DNA of 64,000 nucleotides, from the NCBI GenBank assembly GCA_028532815.1, contig JAQQAS010000039.1, forward strand, positions 1 through 64,000, given 5' to 3'. Origin of the DNA: Pleomorphochaeta sp. (GTDB taxonomy: Bacteria; Spirochaetota; Spirochaetia; Sphaerochaetales; Sphaerochaetaceae). The notes under the pieces are model-generated. The model saw nothing but the letters and a program-made list of their open reading frames with translations. It ran no database searches and was not told the DNA's origin. Made by a program: the position numbers and the translations under genes. Shown here piece by piece: positions 50,670 through 58,585 of this stretch; position 1 is the stretch's first letter, and the number at the start of each line of letters is the position of its first letter.

Positions 50670-51953
50670 ATGGCAACTTTAAAAGAAAGAGCTTTAGCAT
50701 ATCATTGCCAAGATGATGTGCCAGGAAAAGTAAGTGTTGTTCCAACTAAACCTTGTCAAACAGCAGATGATTTAGGTTTAGCCTATACTCCAGGTGTAGC
50801 TCAACCTGTATTAGCAATAGAAGAAAATCCTGAAGATGCGTATAAGTATACATCTAAAGGGAACCTAGTAGCTGTTATTTCAAATGGTACTGCTATTTTA
50901 GGTTTAGGAGATAGAGGCCCATTAGCAAGTAAACCTGTAATGGAAGGTAAAGGTGTTCTATTTAAGAGATTTGCTGATATCGATGTATTTGATTTAGAAA
51001 TCGATGAAAAAGATCCTAAAAAATTAATTGAAATTGTTAAAAAATTATCTCCAACATTCGGTGGAGTTAATCTTGAAGATATCAAAGGTCCTGAATGTTT
51101 TGAGATTGAACAAGAATTAATTAAACAATGTAATATTCCAATTTTCCATGATGACCAACACGGAACTGCAATTATTGCAACAGCAGGTTTAATGAATGCA
51201 ACAGAGCTTGTAAACAAAAATTTAGCAGATATCAAAGTTGTTGTTAATGGAGCTGGAGCTGCTGGTGTTTCTTGTGCAAAGATGTTCATTGCAGCTGGTG
51301 TAAAACCAGAAAATTTAATTATGTGTGATAGTCGTGGTGTAATCTACAAAGGTCGCACAGAAAGAATGACTAAAGAAAAACTTGAGTTAGCAGTTGAAAC
51401 AGATGCTAGAGATTTAGCTGATGCTCTTAAAGGTGCTGATGTATTGATGGGTTTATCTGTTGCAGACTGTGTAAGTCCTGAGATGTTATTATCAATGGCA
51501 AAAGATCCTATTGTATTTGCTATGAGTAATCCTAATCCTGAAATTGATTATCATTTAGCTATTGAAACTAGAAGTGATTTAATTATGGCTACAGGAAGAA
51601 GTGATTATCCAAACCAAATTAACAACGTATTAGGGTTCCCTTTCATTTTCAGAGGTGCATTAGATGTTAGAGCAACTACGATTACTGAATCAATGAAAAT
51701 GGCTGCTGCTAAGGCTTTAGCAAAATTGGCTAAAGAACCAATAGTAAAAGAAGTTGAAGATGCTTATGGTAGAAGCTTTAGTTTTGGTAGAGACTATATT
51801 GTTCCTAAACCATTCGATCCTAGAGTTATTGAATATGAAGCTGTTGCTGTTGCAAAGGCTGCTTGTGAAGAAGGTGTTGCACAAAATCCAATTACAGATT
51901 GGGATGAGTATAGAGCTTCTTTAGTTAAGAGAATGGAAAAATACTGGAAGTAA
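50670..51953 (+). CDS. NAD(P)-dependent malic enzyme
   Basis: This 427-residue short bacterial-type malic enzyme decarboxylates malate to pyruvate. Motifs are the catalytic Tyr/Lys region LAYTPGVAQPVLAI...AVISNGTAILGLGD, metal ligands in LEDIKGPECFEIE and HDDQHGTAI, and the Rossmann VNGAGAAGVSCAKM. It lacks the phosphotransacetylase extension found in longer forms. It is the last gene of the DeoR-controlled operon; a strong terminator follows. With the upstream dehydrogenase it could cycle C4 acid to pyruvate and reducing equivalents. Confidence 0.95.
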   Translation: MATLKERALAYHCQDDVPGKVSVVPTKPCQTADDLGLAYTPGVAQPVLAIEENPEDAYKYTSKGNLVAVISNGTAILGLGDRGPLASKPVMEGKGVLFKRFADIDVFDLEIDEKDPKKLIEIVKKLSPTFGGVNLEDIKGPECFEIEQELIKQCNIPIFHDDQHGTAIIATAGLMNATELVNKNLADIKVVVNGAGAAGVSCAKMFIAAGVKPENLIMCDSRGVIYKGRTERMTKEKLELAVETDARDLADALKGADVLMGLSVADCVSPEMLLSMAKDPIVFAMSNPNPEIDYHLAIETRSDLIMATGRSDYPNQINNVLGFPFIFRGALDVRATTITESMKMAAAKALAKLAKEPIVKEVEDAYGRSFSFGRDYIVPKPFDPRVIEYEAVAVAKAACEEGVAQNPITDWDEYRASLVKRMEKYWK

Positions 51954-51976
51954 ATAAATACTATATTTATTATTGG

Positions 51977-52009
51977 GCTCTAAGAGATTTATCTCTCTTA
52001 GAGCTTTTT
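51977..52009 (+). terminator. Terminator after malic enzyme
   Basis: GCTCTAAGAGA (51977-51987) pairs with TCTCTTAGAGC (51994-52004), a perfect 11-bp stem followed by TTTTT. Confidence 0.9.
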
Positions 52010-52103
52010 GTTATTTGTGTGAAATTTTAAACTGACTATTTCTTTTTTATACTTTTATTAGTATAATTGTATTATAACTTTTGATTAGAAGGAGTTGTAA
52101 ATT

Positions 52104-52415
52104 ATGGATAATTATGATGATAACTCTCATCCATATGATGAGGAGAAATGTGTAAAGAAGACTACTAGTGATGACGCTTCTTCTGTTGTACTGATATTAG
52201 GAATAATTTCAATAGTTAGTATGTTTTCCTGGATTTTCTCTTTTGTAGGATTAATCTTAGGAATTATTGCCTTAGTTAAGGGGACAAAAATTAGACATAA
52301 CTCAAGTGCTGCTATGGCAGGTTGGGTTCTATCAATAATATCTATTTCAATATTTGCTTTAGGTGTTATATTTTTCATTGGATTTTTAATGCCTCCTTTT
52401 TGGTGCTTTATTTAG
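52104..52415 (+). CDS. DUF4190-like small membrane protein
   Basis: This 103-residue protein has a short acidic cytoplasmic head and two transmembrane helices (VVLILGIISIVSMFSWIFSFVGLILGIIALV and AMAGWVLSIISISIFALGVIFF). The linking KGTKIRHNSSA fits the DUF4190 family (G-IALV-G...R...AxAGxxLGI). No function is known. RBS GAAGGAG; it is monocistronic between two terminators. Confidence 0.8.
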   Translation: MDNYDDNSHPYDEEKCVKKTTSDDASSVVLILGIISIVSMFSWIFSFVGLILGIIALVKGTKIRHNSSAAMAGWVLSIISISIFALGVIFFIGFLMPPFWCFI

Positions 52416-52435
52416 TATCTTAGATTTGATTTTAT

Positions 52436-52467
52436 AAATACCTCATTTTTTATGAGGTATTTTTTTA
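52436..52467 (+). terminator. Terminator of the DUF4190 gene
   Basis: AAATACCTCA (52436-52445) pairs with TGAGGTATTT (52453-52462) and the T-run continues to 52466. Confidence 0.85.
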
Positions 52468-52571
52468 TGATATTTTAATATCATAATTTACTTATATGAT
52501 AAAAATATCTCATATTTAATAAATATGATAACAATTTGACATAATATAGTATTATGATATAATTTAATCAT
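52466..52571 (+). promoter_or_regulatory. satD promoter with four-site dyad array at 29-bp period
   Basis: TATGATA occurs at 52466, 52495, 52524 and 52553, exactly 29 bp apart. In each unit it is followed after 8 bp by TCAT (ACAT in unit 3), giving four dyads of the form ATGA-N10-TCAT, the first nearly perfect over 20 bp. A consensus promoter is embedded: TTGACA (52536-52541) and TATAAT (52558-52563), 16-bp spacing. The -35 lies inside unit 3 and the -10 inside unit 4, so a protein bound to the array would block RNA polymerase. Confidence 0.65.
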
Positions 52572-52595
52572 TAGTTAAGAGGTGTAAATAAGAAA

Positions 52596-53273
52596 ATGAA
52601 CCTAAATGAAAATTTAATTGCAATTATTGGAGATATTGTAGACTCAAAGAAAATTCCAATTGATAAAAGAAATTTATATCAAAACAAATTAAAAGAGGTA
52701 TTATCTCAAATCAATAAAAGGTATGAAGAGGAAATCTGTTCAAATTTTATAATAACTTTAGGTGATGAGTTTCAAGGAGTTATTAAAAACTCAATTGATT
52801 TGTTCTCAATTATTGAGAAGATTGAAATGGCTATGGAGCCAATACAGTTAAGATTTGGAATTGGAGTTGGGCCTTTGCTAACCCAAATAAATCGTGAGGC
52901 TTCAATAGGAGCGGATGGTCCATCTTATCATAGGGCTAGAAAAAGTATTATGATTTTAAAAAACGATAAGGAAAATATTCAAAATATATATATTGAAACC
53001 GGAAATCGTTTATTTAATGATGAGTTAAATGCTCATTTGTATTGGGTGTGTAGAACTTTTAATACTTGGAGTAAATTACAAAGAAAAGTTGTTAAATATA
53101 AAATAGATAATGTAGATATAACTCAAAAAGAAATAGCATCTGATTTGTCAATTGACCAATCTCTTGTAAGTAGAACCTTAAAGGCTTCTTTGTATTTAAA
53201 TTATACTTCTTCGAAAAAGGCTATTTGTACTTTAATTGAGAAAATAAGGGGTAACAAATGTTGGATTCGCTAA
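52596..53273 (+). CDS. SatD-family protein: nucleotide-cyclase-like domain plus HTH
   Basis: This 225-residue protein matches the SatD family (streptococcal acid-stress locus; biochemical function unknown). I see an N-terminal class III cyclase-like palm: IGDIVDS with D13 and LGDEFQGV with D57 sit like the two metal-binding Asp residues. LRFGIGVGPLL and GADGPSYHRARK (105-116) follow as in cyclases. The catalytic Asn/Arg positions read H112 and K116, so activity is uncertain. Residues 172-205 form an HTH (VDITQKEIASDLSIDQSLVSRTLKAS is split by helices). The downstream DUF3307 membrane protein gene overlaps its end by 16 nt. RBS AAGAGGTG. Confidence 0.78.
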   Translation: MNLNENLIAIIGDIVDSKKIPIDKRNLYQNKLKEVLSQINKRYEEEICSNFIITLGDEFQGVIKNSIDLFSIIEKIEMAMEPIQLRFGIGVGPLLTQINREASIGADGPSYHRARKSIMILKNDKENIQNIYIETGNRLFNDELNAHLYWVCRTFNTWSKLQRKVVKYKIDNVDITQKEIASDLSIDQSLVSRTLKASLYLNYTSSKKAICTLIEKIRGNKCWIR

Positions 53274-53998
53274 TATTAATCTTTTTTTTATTACATATAT
53301 TGGCAGATTTTTATTTTCAAACTCAAAATCTGGCAGATAATAAAAAAGAAAATTTTATATATGTTATTTATCACAGTATAATTTATTTTTTGACAATGTT
53401 TCTAATATTTATATTTTATAAATTTAATCTGTCTTTATTTTTAGCTACAGGCATAATTGGACTATCTCATTTTATTATAGATTTAGGTAAATCTTCATTA
53501 TCAAATAAAAAATTTATAAAAGAAAGTTCTCTATTTATGGTAGATCAGCTTATACATATATCTATCTTAATTGGTTTTTACATTTTTATTAAGAATACAG
53601 ATTTAACAACTCCGATAGAGAGATGGAATTTAAATAGTTCAATTGTTTATTTAAATAGTATTATTGCTCTTCTTTTAATTTTTAAACCTGCTAATATTTT
53701 GATTAAGAGTTTCATTTCGGATTCTTCATATAATAGTGAAGAAGAAATAGGGGATAGGCCACCTCTTAGACTTGGAAAAATAATTGGTAATTTAGAGAGA
53801 ATATTAATAGTTTTATTATTATGTGTTAATCAATATGTTGTTATAGGTTATATTTTTACAGCAAAATCAATAGCTAGGTGGAAGAAATTAACCGAGGATA
53901 AAGATTTTGCTGAATATTATTTAGTTGGAACTTTATTAAGTGTTATTATTAGTATAATTGTTTATTTTATATTTTTGCAAAATATAAAAATATTCTAA
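53258..53998 (+). CDS. DUF3307 polytopic membrane protein
   Basis: This 246-residue protein has about six to seven hydrophobic helices. It begins with the DUF3307 signature LLHILADFYFQTQNLADNKKEN and GLSHFIIDLGKS. A later cytoplasmic segment, EEIGDRPPLRLGKIIGNLERIL, precedes the last helices. Function is unknown. The gene starts inside the 3' end of satD (16-nt overlap, AAGGGG RBS), so the two are translationally coupled and probably act together at the membrane. Confidence 0.82.
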   Translation: MLDSLILIFFLLHILADFYFQTQNLADNKKENFIYVIYHSIIYFLTMFLIFIFYKFNLSLFLATGIIGLSHFIIDLGKSSLSNKKFIKESSLFMVDQLIHISILIGFYIFIKNTDLTTPIERWNLNSSIVYLNSIIALLLIFKPANILIKSFISDSSYNSEEEIGDRPPLRLGKIIGNLERILIVLLLCVNQYVVIGYIFTAKSIARWKKLTEDKDFAEYYLVGTLLSVIISIIVYFIFLQNIKIF

Positions 53999-54004
53999 AT
54001 CAAC

Positions 54005-54592
54005 TTAAGAAAGTTCTTCTTTAATTTTTGCTTTTACATTTTCTAGAGTTTCATTGTACTGGTTATCTAATTTCTTTAGATTTTCATCCAGTAATTGCAT
54101 AAATTCTTTATCTTGTTCTGCACTGTAGGTAAAATCAGGACCATATTGGTTTTGAAGTTGTGCTTCTTTTTGTTTTATTACAGGAGCGAATTGTTCTTTC
54201 ATTTGATTTACAAGTTCTTCTTGGTGATTTAAATATTGTTTAAAGAATTCTCTAACTTGATTTATAGTATTTATTAAATCTGACGAATCTTCTTTGAGAA
54301 AAGTAATAATTTCATTAATCTTATCTAAAGTGCTTTCAAAAGTTGTATCTTTGGGAAGTGCTAAATTAATTAATAAATTGTTTACAATACCTTCATTAGT
54401 AGCTTCTTTATTTGTACTTTTTTCATACTCAGCTTTAAACTTTTCCATTGTAAAGTCGATATCATTTATATATAAACCACAGATTTTTCTACCAACCTTG
54501 ATGGCTTTGTCTCTATTTATTTTATCCATATCAATATTTAAATTTTCAGTTTTTTCTAAAGCTATTTCCCAAGCAGATTTTATTCTTGACAT
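54005..54592 (-). CDS. Uncharacterised helical protein, spirochaete-type
   Basis: This 195-residue, highly charged, apparently all-helical soluble protein begins MSRIKSAWEIALEKTENLNID. I recall similar starts in uncharacterised proteins of spirochaetes (DUF6657-like), but the assignment is unsure. Central and C-terminal stretches (EELVNQMKEQFAPVIKQKEAQL; EKQ-rich tail) suggest coiled coil. I choose ATG 54592 over ATG 54598 because GAGGT lies one base before the latter but about 7 nt before the former. Confidence 0.65.
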   Translation of the reverse strand: MSRIKSAWEIALEKTENLNIDMDKINRDKAIKVGRKICGLYINDIDFTMEKFKAEYEKSTNKEATNEGIVNNLLINLALPKDTTFESTLDKINEIITFLKEDSSDLINTINQVREFFKQYLNHQEELVNQMKEQFAPVIKQKEAQLQNQYGPDFTYSAEQDKEFMQLLDENLKKLDNQYNETLENVKAKIKEELS

Positions 54593-54697
54593 AATCATAC
54601 CTCGATTTTAATTATTTAAAGAAAATTCTTTATAAAGATAAGATAATATCAAATAAACTAATTAACAAGTACCTAAAAGATGTGTTAAATTTTCTCT

Positions 54698-55336
54698 ATG
54701 ACAAATACAGTAAATTTAATTTATGGTTTCGATATTTTTGGGACTATTATTTTTGCTCTAACCGGAGCTCTAAAAGGTATTGAAAAAGACTTAGACTTTT
54801 TAGGAGTCATTGTTTTTGCAACAACAGTTGGCTGTGGTGGAGGTATGATAAGGGACTCTCTAATTGGAGCAACCCCAGCTGCTGCTCTAACAAATTATAT
54901 TTATTTAGTTGTGTGTGTTATTGTTGGTATTCTAGTGTTTTTTGTTGGATCATTAATACATTCAGAGAGAAAGATTATAAAATATGCTGATGCTATCGGA
55001 CTTGGTGTTTTTACAGCCTTAGGTTGTGCTAAAGGAGCTCTTTATGAGTGCTCTGCAATGGGCCAGGTTCTTTGCGGGGTAGTTACTGCGACAGGTGGGG
55101 GAGTAATCAGAGATATTATGTCTAAAAATATTCCAACTATTTTAACAAGTGATTTTTATGCAACCGCCTCTTTACTTGGTGGCTTTTTATACCTAACTTT
55201 AGAGAGAAGCTCACTTTCAGTTGCTTATCTATTTTTGATTTGTTCTGTATTTGTGTTTATAATTAGAGTAGTGGCAATTAACATGTCATTTGAACTACCT
55301 AGAAGTAGTTCTTTTTGGAAGAAAAGGAATAAATAA
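54698..55336 (+). CDS. TRIC-family cation channel (UPF0126, YicG-like)
   Basis: This 212-residue, seven-helix membrane protein has the two UPF0126 repeats. The first is FGTIIFALTGALKGIEKDLDFLGVIVFATTVGCGGGMIRD and the second starts near ADAIGLGVFTALGCAKG and ends VVTATGGGVIRDIM. Bacterial homologues form trimeric monovalent cation channels. The stop overlaps the AlaX start by one base (TAATG), so they are co-transcribed. Confidence 0.9.
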   Translation: MTNTVNLIYGFDIFGTIIFALTGALKGIEKDLDFLGVIVFATTVGCGGGMIRDSLIGATPAAALTNYIYLVVCVIVGILVFFVGSLIHSERKIIKYADAIGLGVFTALGCAKGALYECSAMGQVLCGVVTATGGGVIRDIMSKNIPTILTSDFYATASLLGGFLYLTLERSSLSVAYLFLICSVFVFIIRVVAINMSFELPRSSSFWKKRNK

Positions 55337-56505
55337 TGAGTAATAGTTTTAAAGAATATTACATTGATCCATATAAAAAAGAGTTAAAAGCTCAAATAGT
55401 TGATATTAAAGAAAATAAGATATATCTCGATAAGACTATCTTCTATCCAGAGGGAGGAGGACAGCCAGGAGATAGAGGATATATTAATGGGTATAAAGTT
55501 GTCGATACACAAAAAGATAATGGCAAAATAGCTCATTTTATAAATGAGCCTTTTGATTTAAAAATCGGAGATAGTGTTATTCAAAAACTGGATTGGACTC
55601 ATCGTTATTCTTATATGAAAATGCATACTGCCCAGCATCTAATAAGTGGTATTTTACACTCTTCTTTCAATGTTGCTACAGTTTCAGTTCACCAGGGTTC
55701 TCAGTATTTATCAATAGAAATTGCAGATAACTCTTTCTCAAAAGAGAATTGTTATAAAGTTGAAGATATATCAAATGATAAGATTATAGAATCTTTAGAT
55801 GTTTCTTATCTAGAAATGAGTAAAGAAGAAGCTCAAAAGTTAGATCTTAGACGAAGTATTAAAGTTGATGGTTTAATTAGAGTTGTTAAAATAAATAATG
55901 CTGACTTAATTGCCTGTGGTGGATTACATGTTAAAAACACTAGTGAAATTAAAAGGGTAATGTTCTGTGGGGTTGAAAAAATAAGAAAGCACTTTAGATT
56001 GTTATTTAAAGTTGGTGAGAGTGCAATTGAAGAAGTTAGAAAATATGATTCGATTATAAAAGAACTTTGTACCCTTCACAGTGCAAAAGTTGAGACTTTA
56101 GTAGAATGTGAAAAAAATTATATTGAAAAGAATTTAGAAGTTGAAAAACAACTCCGCTCTCTAAAAAAAGAAAATGCTAATTTAGTTTTGAATTCTATAA
56201 TTAAAGAAAATAATCAAAATGTTATTTTTTCAGATATAAGTGATTATAATATTGATTTTAAAGATATCGATTTAAATGTTGATAAAGCAATATTTCTTTA
56301 TAGAAGAGAAGATGAGATTCTTAAATGGTATGTCTATTTAGGAAATAGCTATAAAAATTATGATTTTAAAGATTTGAGAGTAAAAGTATTATCCTTAATA
56401 GAGGGAAAGGGTGGTGGAAAATTCCCATCTTTCCAAGGTAAAGGTGTATATAAAAATATTGAGAATTGTGAAAAAGCTTTCCTAGGATATTTTAATGAAA
56501 GATAA
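55336..56505 (+). CDS. Alanyl-tRNA editing protein (AlaX-L)
   Basis: This 389-residue stand-alone trans-editing factor deacylates Ser/Gly-tRNA(Ala). Family features are TIFYPEGGGQPGDRG (about 34-48), the zinc ligands in HTAQHLISG (about 97-105) and CGGLHV (about 194-199), and a C-terminal DHHA1-like region (GKGGGKFPSFQGKG). The next gene overlaps its 3' end by 11 nt. Confidence 0.92.
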   Translation: MSNSFKEYYIDPYKKELKAQIVDIKENKIYLDKTIFYPEGGGQPGDRGYINGYKVVDTQKDNGKIAHFINEPFDLKIGDSVIQKLDWTHRYSYMKMHTAQHLISGILHSSFNVATVSVHQGSQYLSIEIADNSFSKENCYKVEDISNDKIIESLDVSYLEMSKEEAQKLDLRRSIKVDGLIRVVKINNADLIACGGLHVKNTSEIKRVMFCGVEKIRKHFRLLFKVGESAIEEVRKYDSIIKELCTLHSAKVETLVECEKNYIEKNLEVEKQLRSLKKENANLVLNSIIKENNQNVIFSDISDYNIDFKDIDLNVDKAIFLYRREDEILKWYVYLGNSYKNYDFKDLRVKVLSLIEGKGGGKFPSFQGKGVYKNIENCEKAFLGYFNER

Positions 56506-57112
56506 TAATGATCAACAACATACTTTTTTAAAAGAGAATGGTAAGATCAAATGGACTAAATTAATTAGCAGAACTTTAATAGCGGTTCTCTTTATTTTCA
56601 TTTTATTCTTACTTTATGATAAATTGTTTAAAACTAATGTTAGAGCAAATGATATAGCAACACAATTATATAATGATTTAGGTTTTCATGGTGTTGCTCT
56701 CTTTGTTTATTTATGTGATACCTTCCTCGTTCCTTTAACACCAGATGTCATGTTTCCTCTAGTTGCTTCAGATTGGAATCCCCTTCAAATTACATTATTT
56801 ATGGGCACAGCATCTTTTTTAGGAGGGCTTAGTGGATATTGGCTTGGACATTTATTAGATCGTATTAAAATAATTGATAGACTGGCTCAAAAAATTATGG
56901 GAACCCATAAGGTGTTAATACATAAAAAAGGAGCCTGGGCTGTTGTATTAGCAGCACTGACTCCTATTCCATATTCAACTATCTGTTGGACAGCTGGTAT
57001 TTTAAAAGTAGATTTTAAAAAAGTAGCATTAGCAAGCTTAGTTAGATTTCCAAGAATGCTAATTTATTACTACCTCTTTAGGGCTGGAACTCATTTAATA
57101 GCTTTTCTATAA
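56495..57112 (+). CDS. VTT/DedA-like membrane protein
   Basis: This 205-residue protein of the SNARE-associated/VTT (YqaA/DedA-like) family has an N-terminal cytoplasmic tail and a first helix (LIAVLFIFILFLLYDKL). The VTT core follows, with LGGLSGYWLGHLLD and the conserved ALTPIPYSTICWTAGI motif. DedA/YqaA proteins are linked to lipid-carrier translocation and membrane homeostasis; the exact substrate is not predicted. It converges with purB and overlaps it by 6 nt. Confidence 0.85.
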   Translation: MKDNNDQQHTFLKENGKIKWTKLISRTLIAVLFIFILFLLYDKLFKTNVRANDIATQLYNDLGFHGVALFVYLCDTFLVPLTPDVMFPLVASDWNPLQITLFMGTASFLGGLSGYWLGHLLDRIKIIDRLAQKIMGTHKVLIHKKGAWAVVLAALTPIPYSTICWTAGILKVDFKKVALASLVRFPRMLIYYYLFRAGTHLIAFL

Positions 57113-58504
57113 TATCTGTTTTGCTTCATTTATAATCATAGAGGTTCTAAGTGGAGCATCCCCAATATATTCATCAGCATTTAAAAGTTCATCAGCTTTT
57201 TCTTTACTTACATACTTTAAAATAACTTTATCATTGATTAAGTCATTTTTTAGTGTGTTGGCTTTACCTTCTTGAACTTCTTTCCATGCTTTTAGACTAT
57301 GTTCTCTAATAACTTCATGCATTTCTTGTCTGTTTGCACCGTTTCTTCCAAGTTCCATTAATAATCTTTCACTTGCAGCAAAAATACCATATGTTTTCAT
57401 ATTTCTTTCAATTGCAGTTTTGTGAATGTTCATATTTTTTACAACTTTAATAGCTGTAATTAATATTTCATCAGTTGCTAAGAAAGATGAAGGTAATGTA
57501 ACTCTTCTATTAGCACTATCATCAAGAGTTCTTTCAAGTAAAGTTTGAGCACTGTTTTGCCAAACTGTATTTGGTTGAGAACTTACAAATCTACAAAGAC
57601 TATCAATTTTTTCACTGTTGATTGGATTTCTCTTAAAAGGCATTGCTGAAGATCCAACTTGATTTTTACCAAATGGTTCTGACCATTCTCCAATTGGAGG
57701 AGATTGTAAAATTCTAAAATCAATAAAGAATTTATATAGAGTACAACTAAGAGAGGAGAGAGCATTTACAACACGTAAATCTTGCTTTCTTGTATAGACT
57801 TGAGTTGCTGCACTGAAAGCTTTAAGGTTTAATTTACTCATAACCTTATCTTCCATTTGAGTTGCATTTAACTTAGTGTTTTTTAACAATTCACAATAGC
57901 TTGCTGCTGTTCCTACAGCACCTTTCATTCCTTTACCTTTAATATTGTCTTTTACTCTTTCTAAATCTTTTATATCATCAATTAAATCTTGAGCACTTTG
58001 AGCAATTCTATAACCTACAGTTGTTGGCTCAGCTGGTTGGATGTGTGTAAAAGCCATGCATGGCATATCTTTATATTCACTCATCTTATCAACAAATAAA
58101 CTTAATAATTCTTTTGATTTATCAATAATTATAGTTAGAGCTTCTTTTAATCTCATAGCATCCATGTTATCTAGGACATCCATGCTAGTTGCACCTAAGT
58201 GAATTATTGCAGCAGCTGAAGGACATTGTTCAGCGTAGGTTTTAATTTCAGCCATTAAATCATGGTGAATAATATTTTCAATTTCAGTGGCTCTATCCAC
58301 ATCAATATCTGTTTTATGAGCTAGTAGTTCTTCAACTTGTTTTTGGGTTACTAATCCAGCTTCCATTTGAGCTGTTGCAAGAGCAATCCAAATTCTTCTA
58401 AGTAAAATTCTTTTATGTCTTTCACTATAGATTTCTCTCATTTGAGAACTACCATATCTCCAAGTAAAAGGGGAGATATAAGTGTCATGATTAAAGCTTG
58501 TCAT
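57107..58504 (-). CDS. purB: Adenylosuccinate lyase
   Basis: This 465-residue member of the fumarase/aspartase superfamily produces AMP from adenylosuccinate (and AICAR in de novo synthesis). The signature GSSAMPFKRNPINSEKI (about 286-302) with its catalytic Ser is intact. HLGATSMDV and TRKQDLRV/HIQPAEPTTVGYR regions are present. It lies downstream of purA but is separated by a strong terminator, so it may have its own promoter or depend on read-through. Confidence 0.96.
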   Translation of the reverse strand: MTSFNHDTYISPFTWRYGSSQMREIYSERHKRILLRRIWIALATAQMEAGLVTQKQVEELLAHKTDIDVDRATEIENIIHHDLMAEIKTYAEQCPSAAAIIHLGATSMDVLDNMDAMRLKEALTIIIDKSKELLSLFVDKMSEYKDMPCMAFTHIQPAEPTTVGYRIAQSAQDLIDDIKDLERVKDNIKGKGMKGAVGTAASYCELLKNTKLNATQMEDKVMSKLNLKAFSAATQVYTRKQDLRVVNALSSLSCTLYKFFIDFRILQSPPIGEWSEPFGKNQVGSSAMPFKRNPINSEKIDSLCRFVSSQPNTVWQNSAQTLLERTLDDSANRRVTLPSSFLATDEILITAIKVVKNMNIHKTAIERNMKTYGIFAASERLLMELGRNGANRQEMHEVIREHSLKAWKEVQEGKANTLKNDLINDKVILKYVSKEKADELLNADEYIGDAPLRTSMIINEAKQIL

Positions 58505-58548
58505 AAAAATTACTCCATAATTTTTAATTATTTATATTTATTTATAAT

Positions 58549-58576
58549 AAAAAAGGGTTAAGCTTGTGCTTAACCC
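58549..58576 (-). terminator. Terminator between purA and purB
   Basis: The perfect 9-bp stem GGGTTAAGC/GCTTAACCC (58555-58563 and 58568-58576) is followed on the minus strand by TTTTTTATTA. Confidence 0.88.
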
Positions 58577-58585
58577 ATATATTAA

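Noticed and set aside
50801-51289. 162-residue minus-strand frame inside malic enzyme
   Set aside because: It is antisense to a strongly conserved enzyme and has the composition of a shadow frame.
52441-52570. CRISPR-like repeats
   Set aside because: The 29-bp period resembles a CRISPR repeat length, but the units share only two short motifs and have no separate spacers, and they overlie a promoter, so they fit an operator array.
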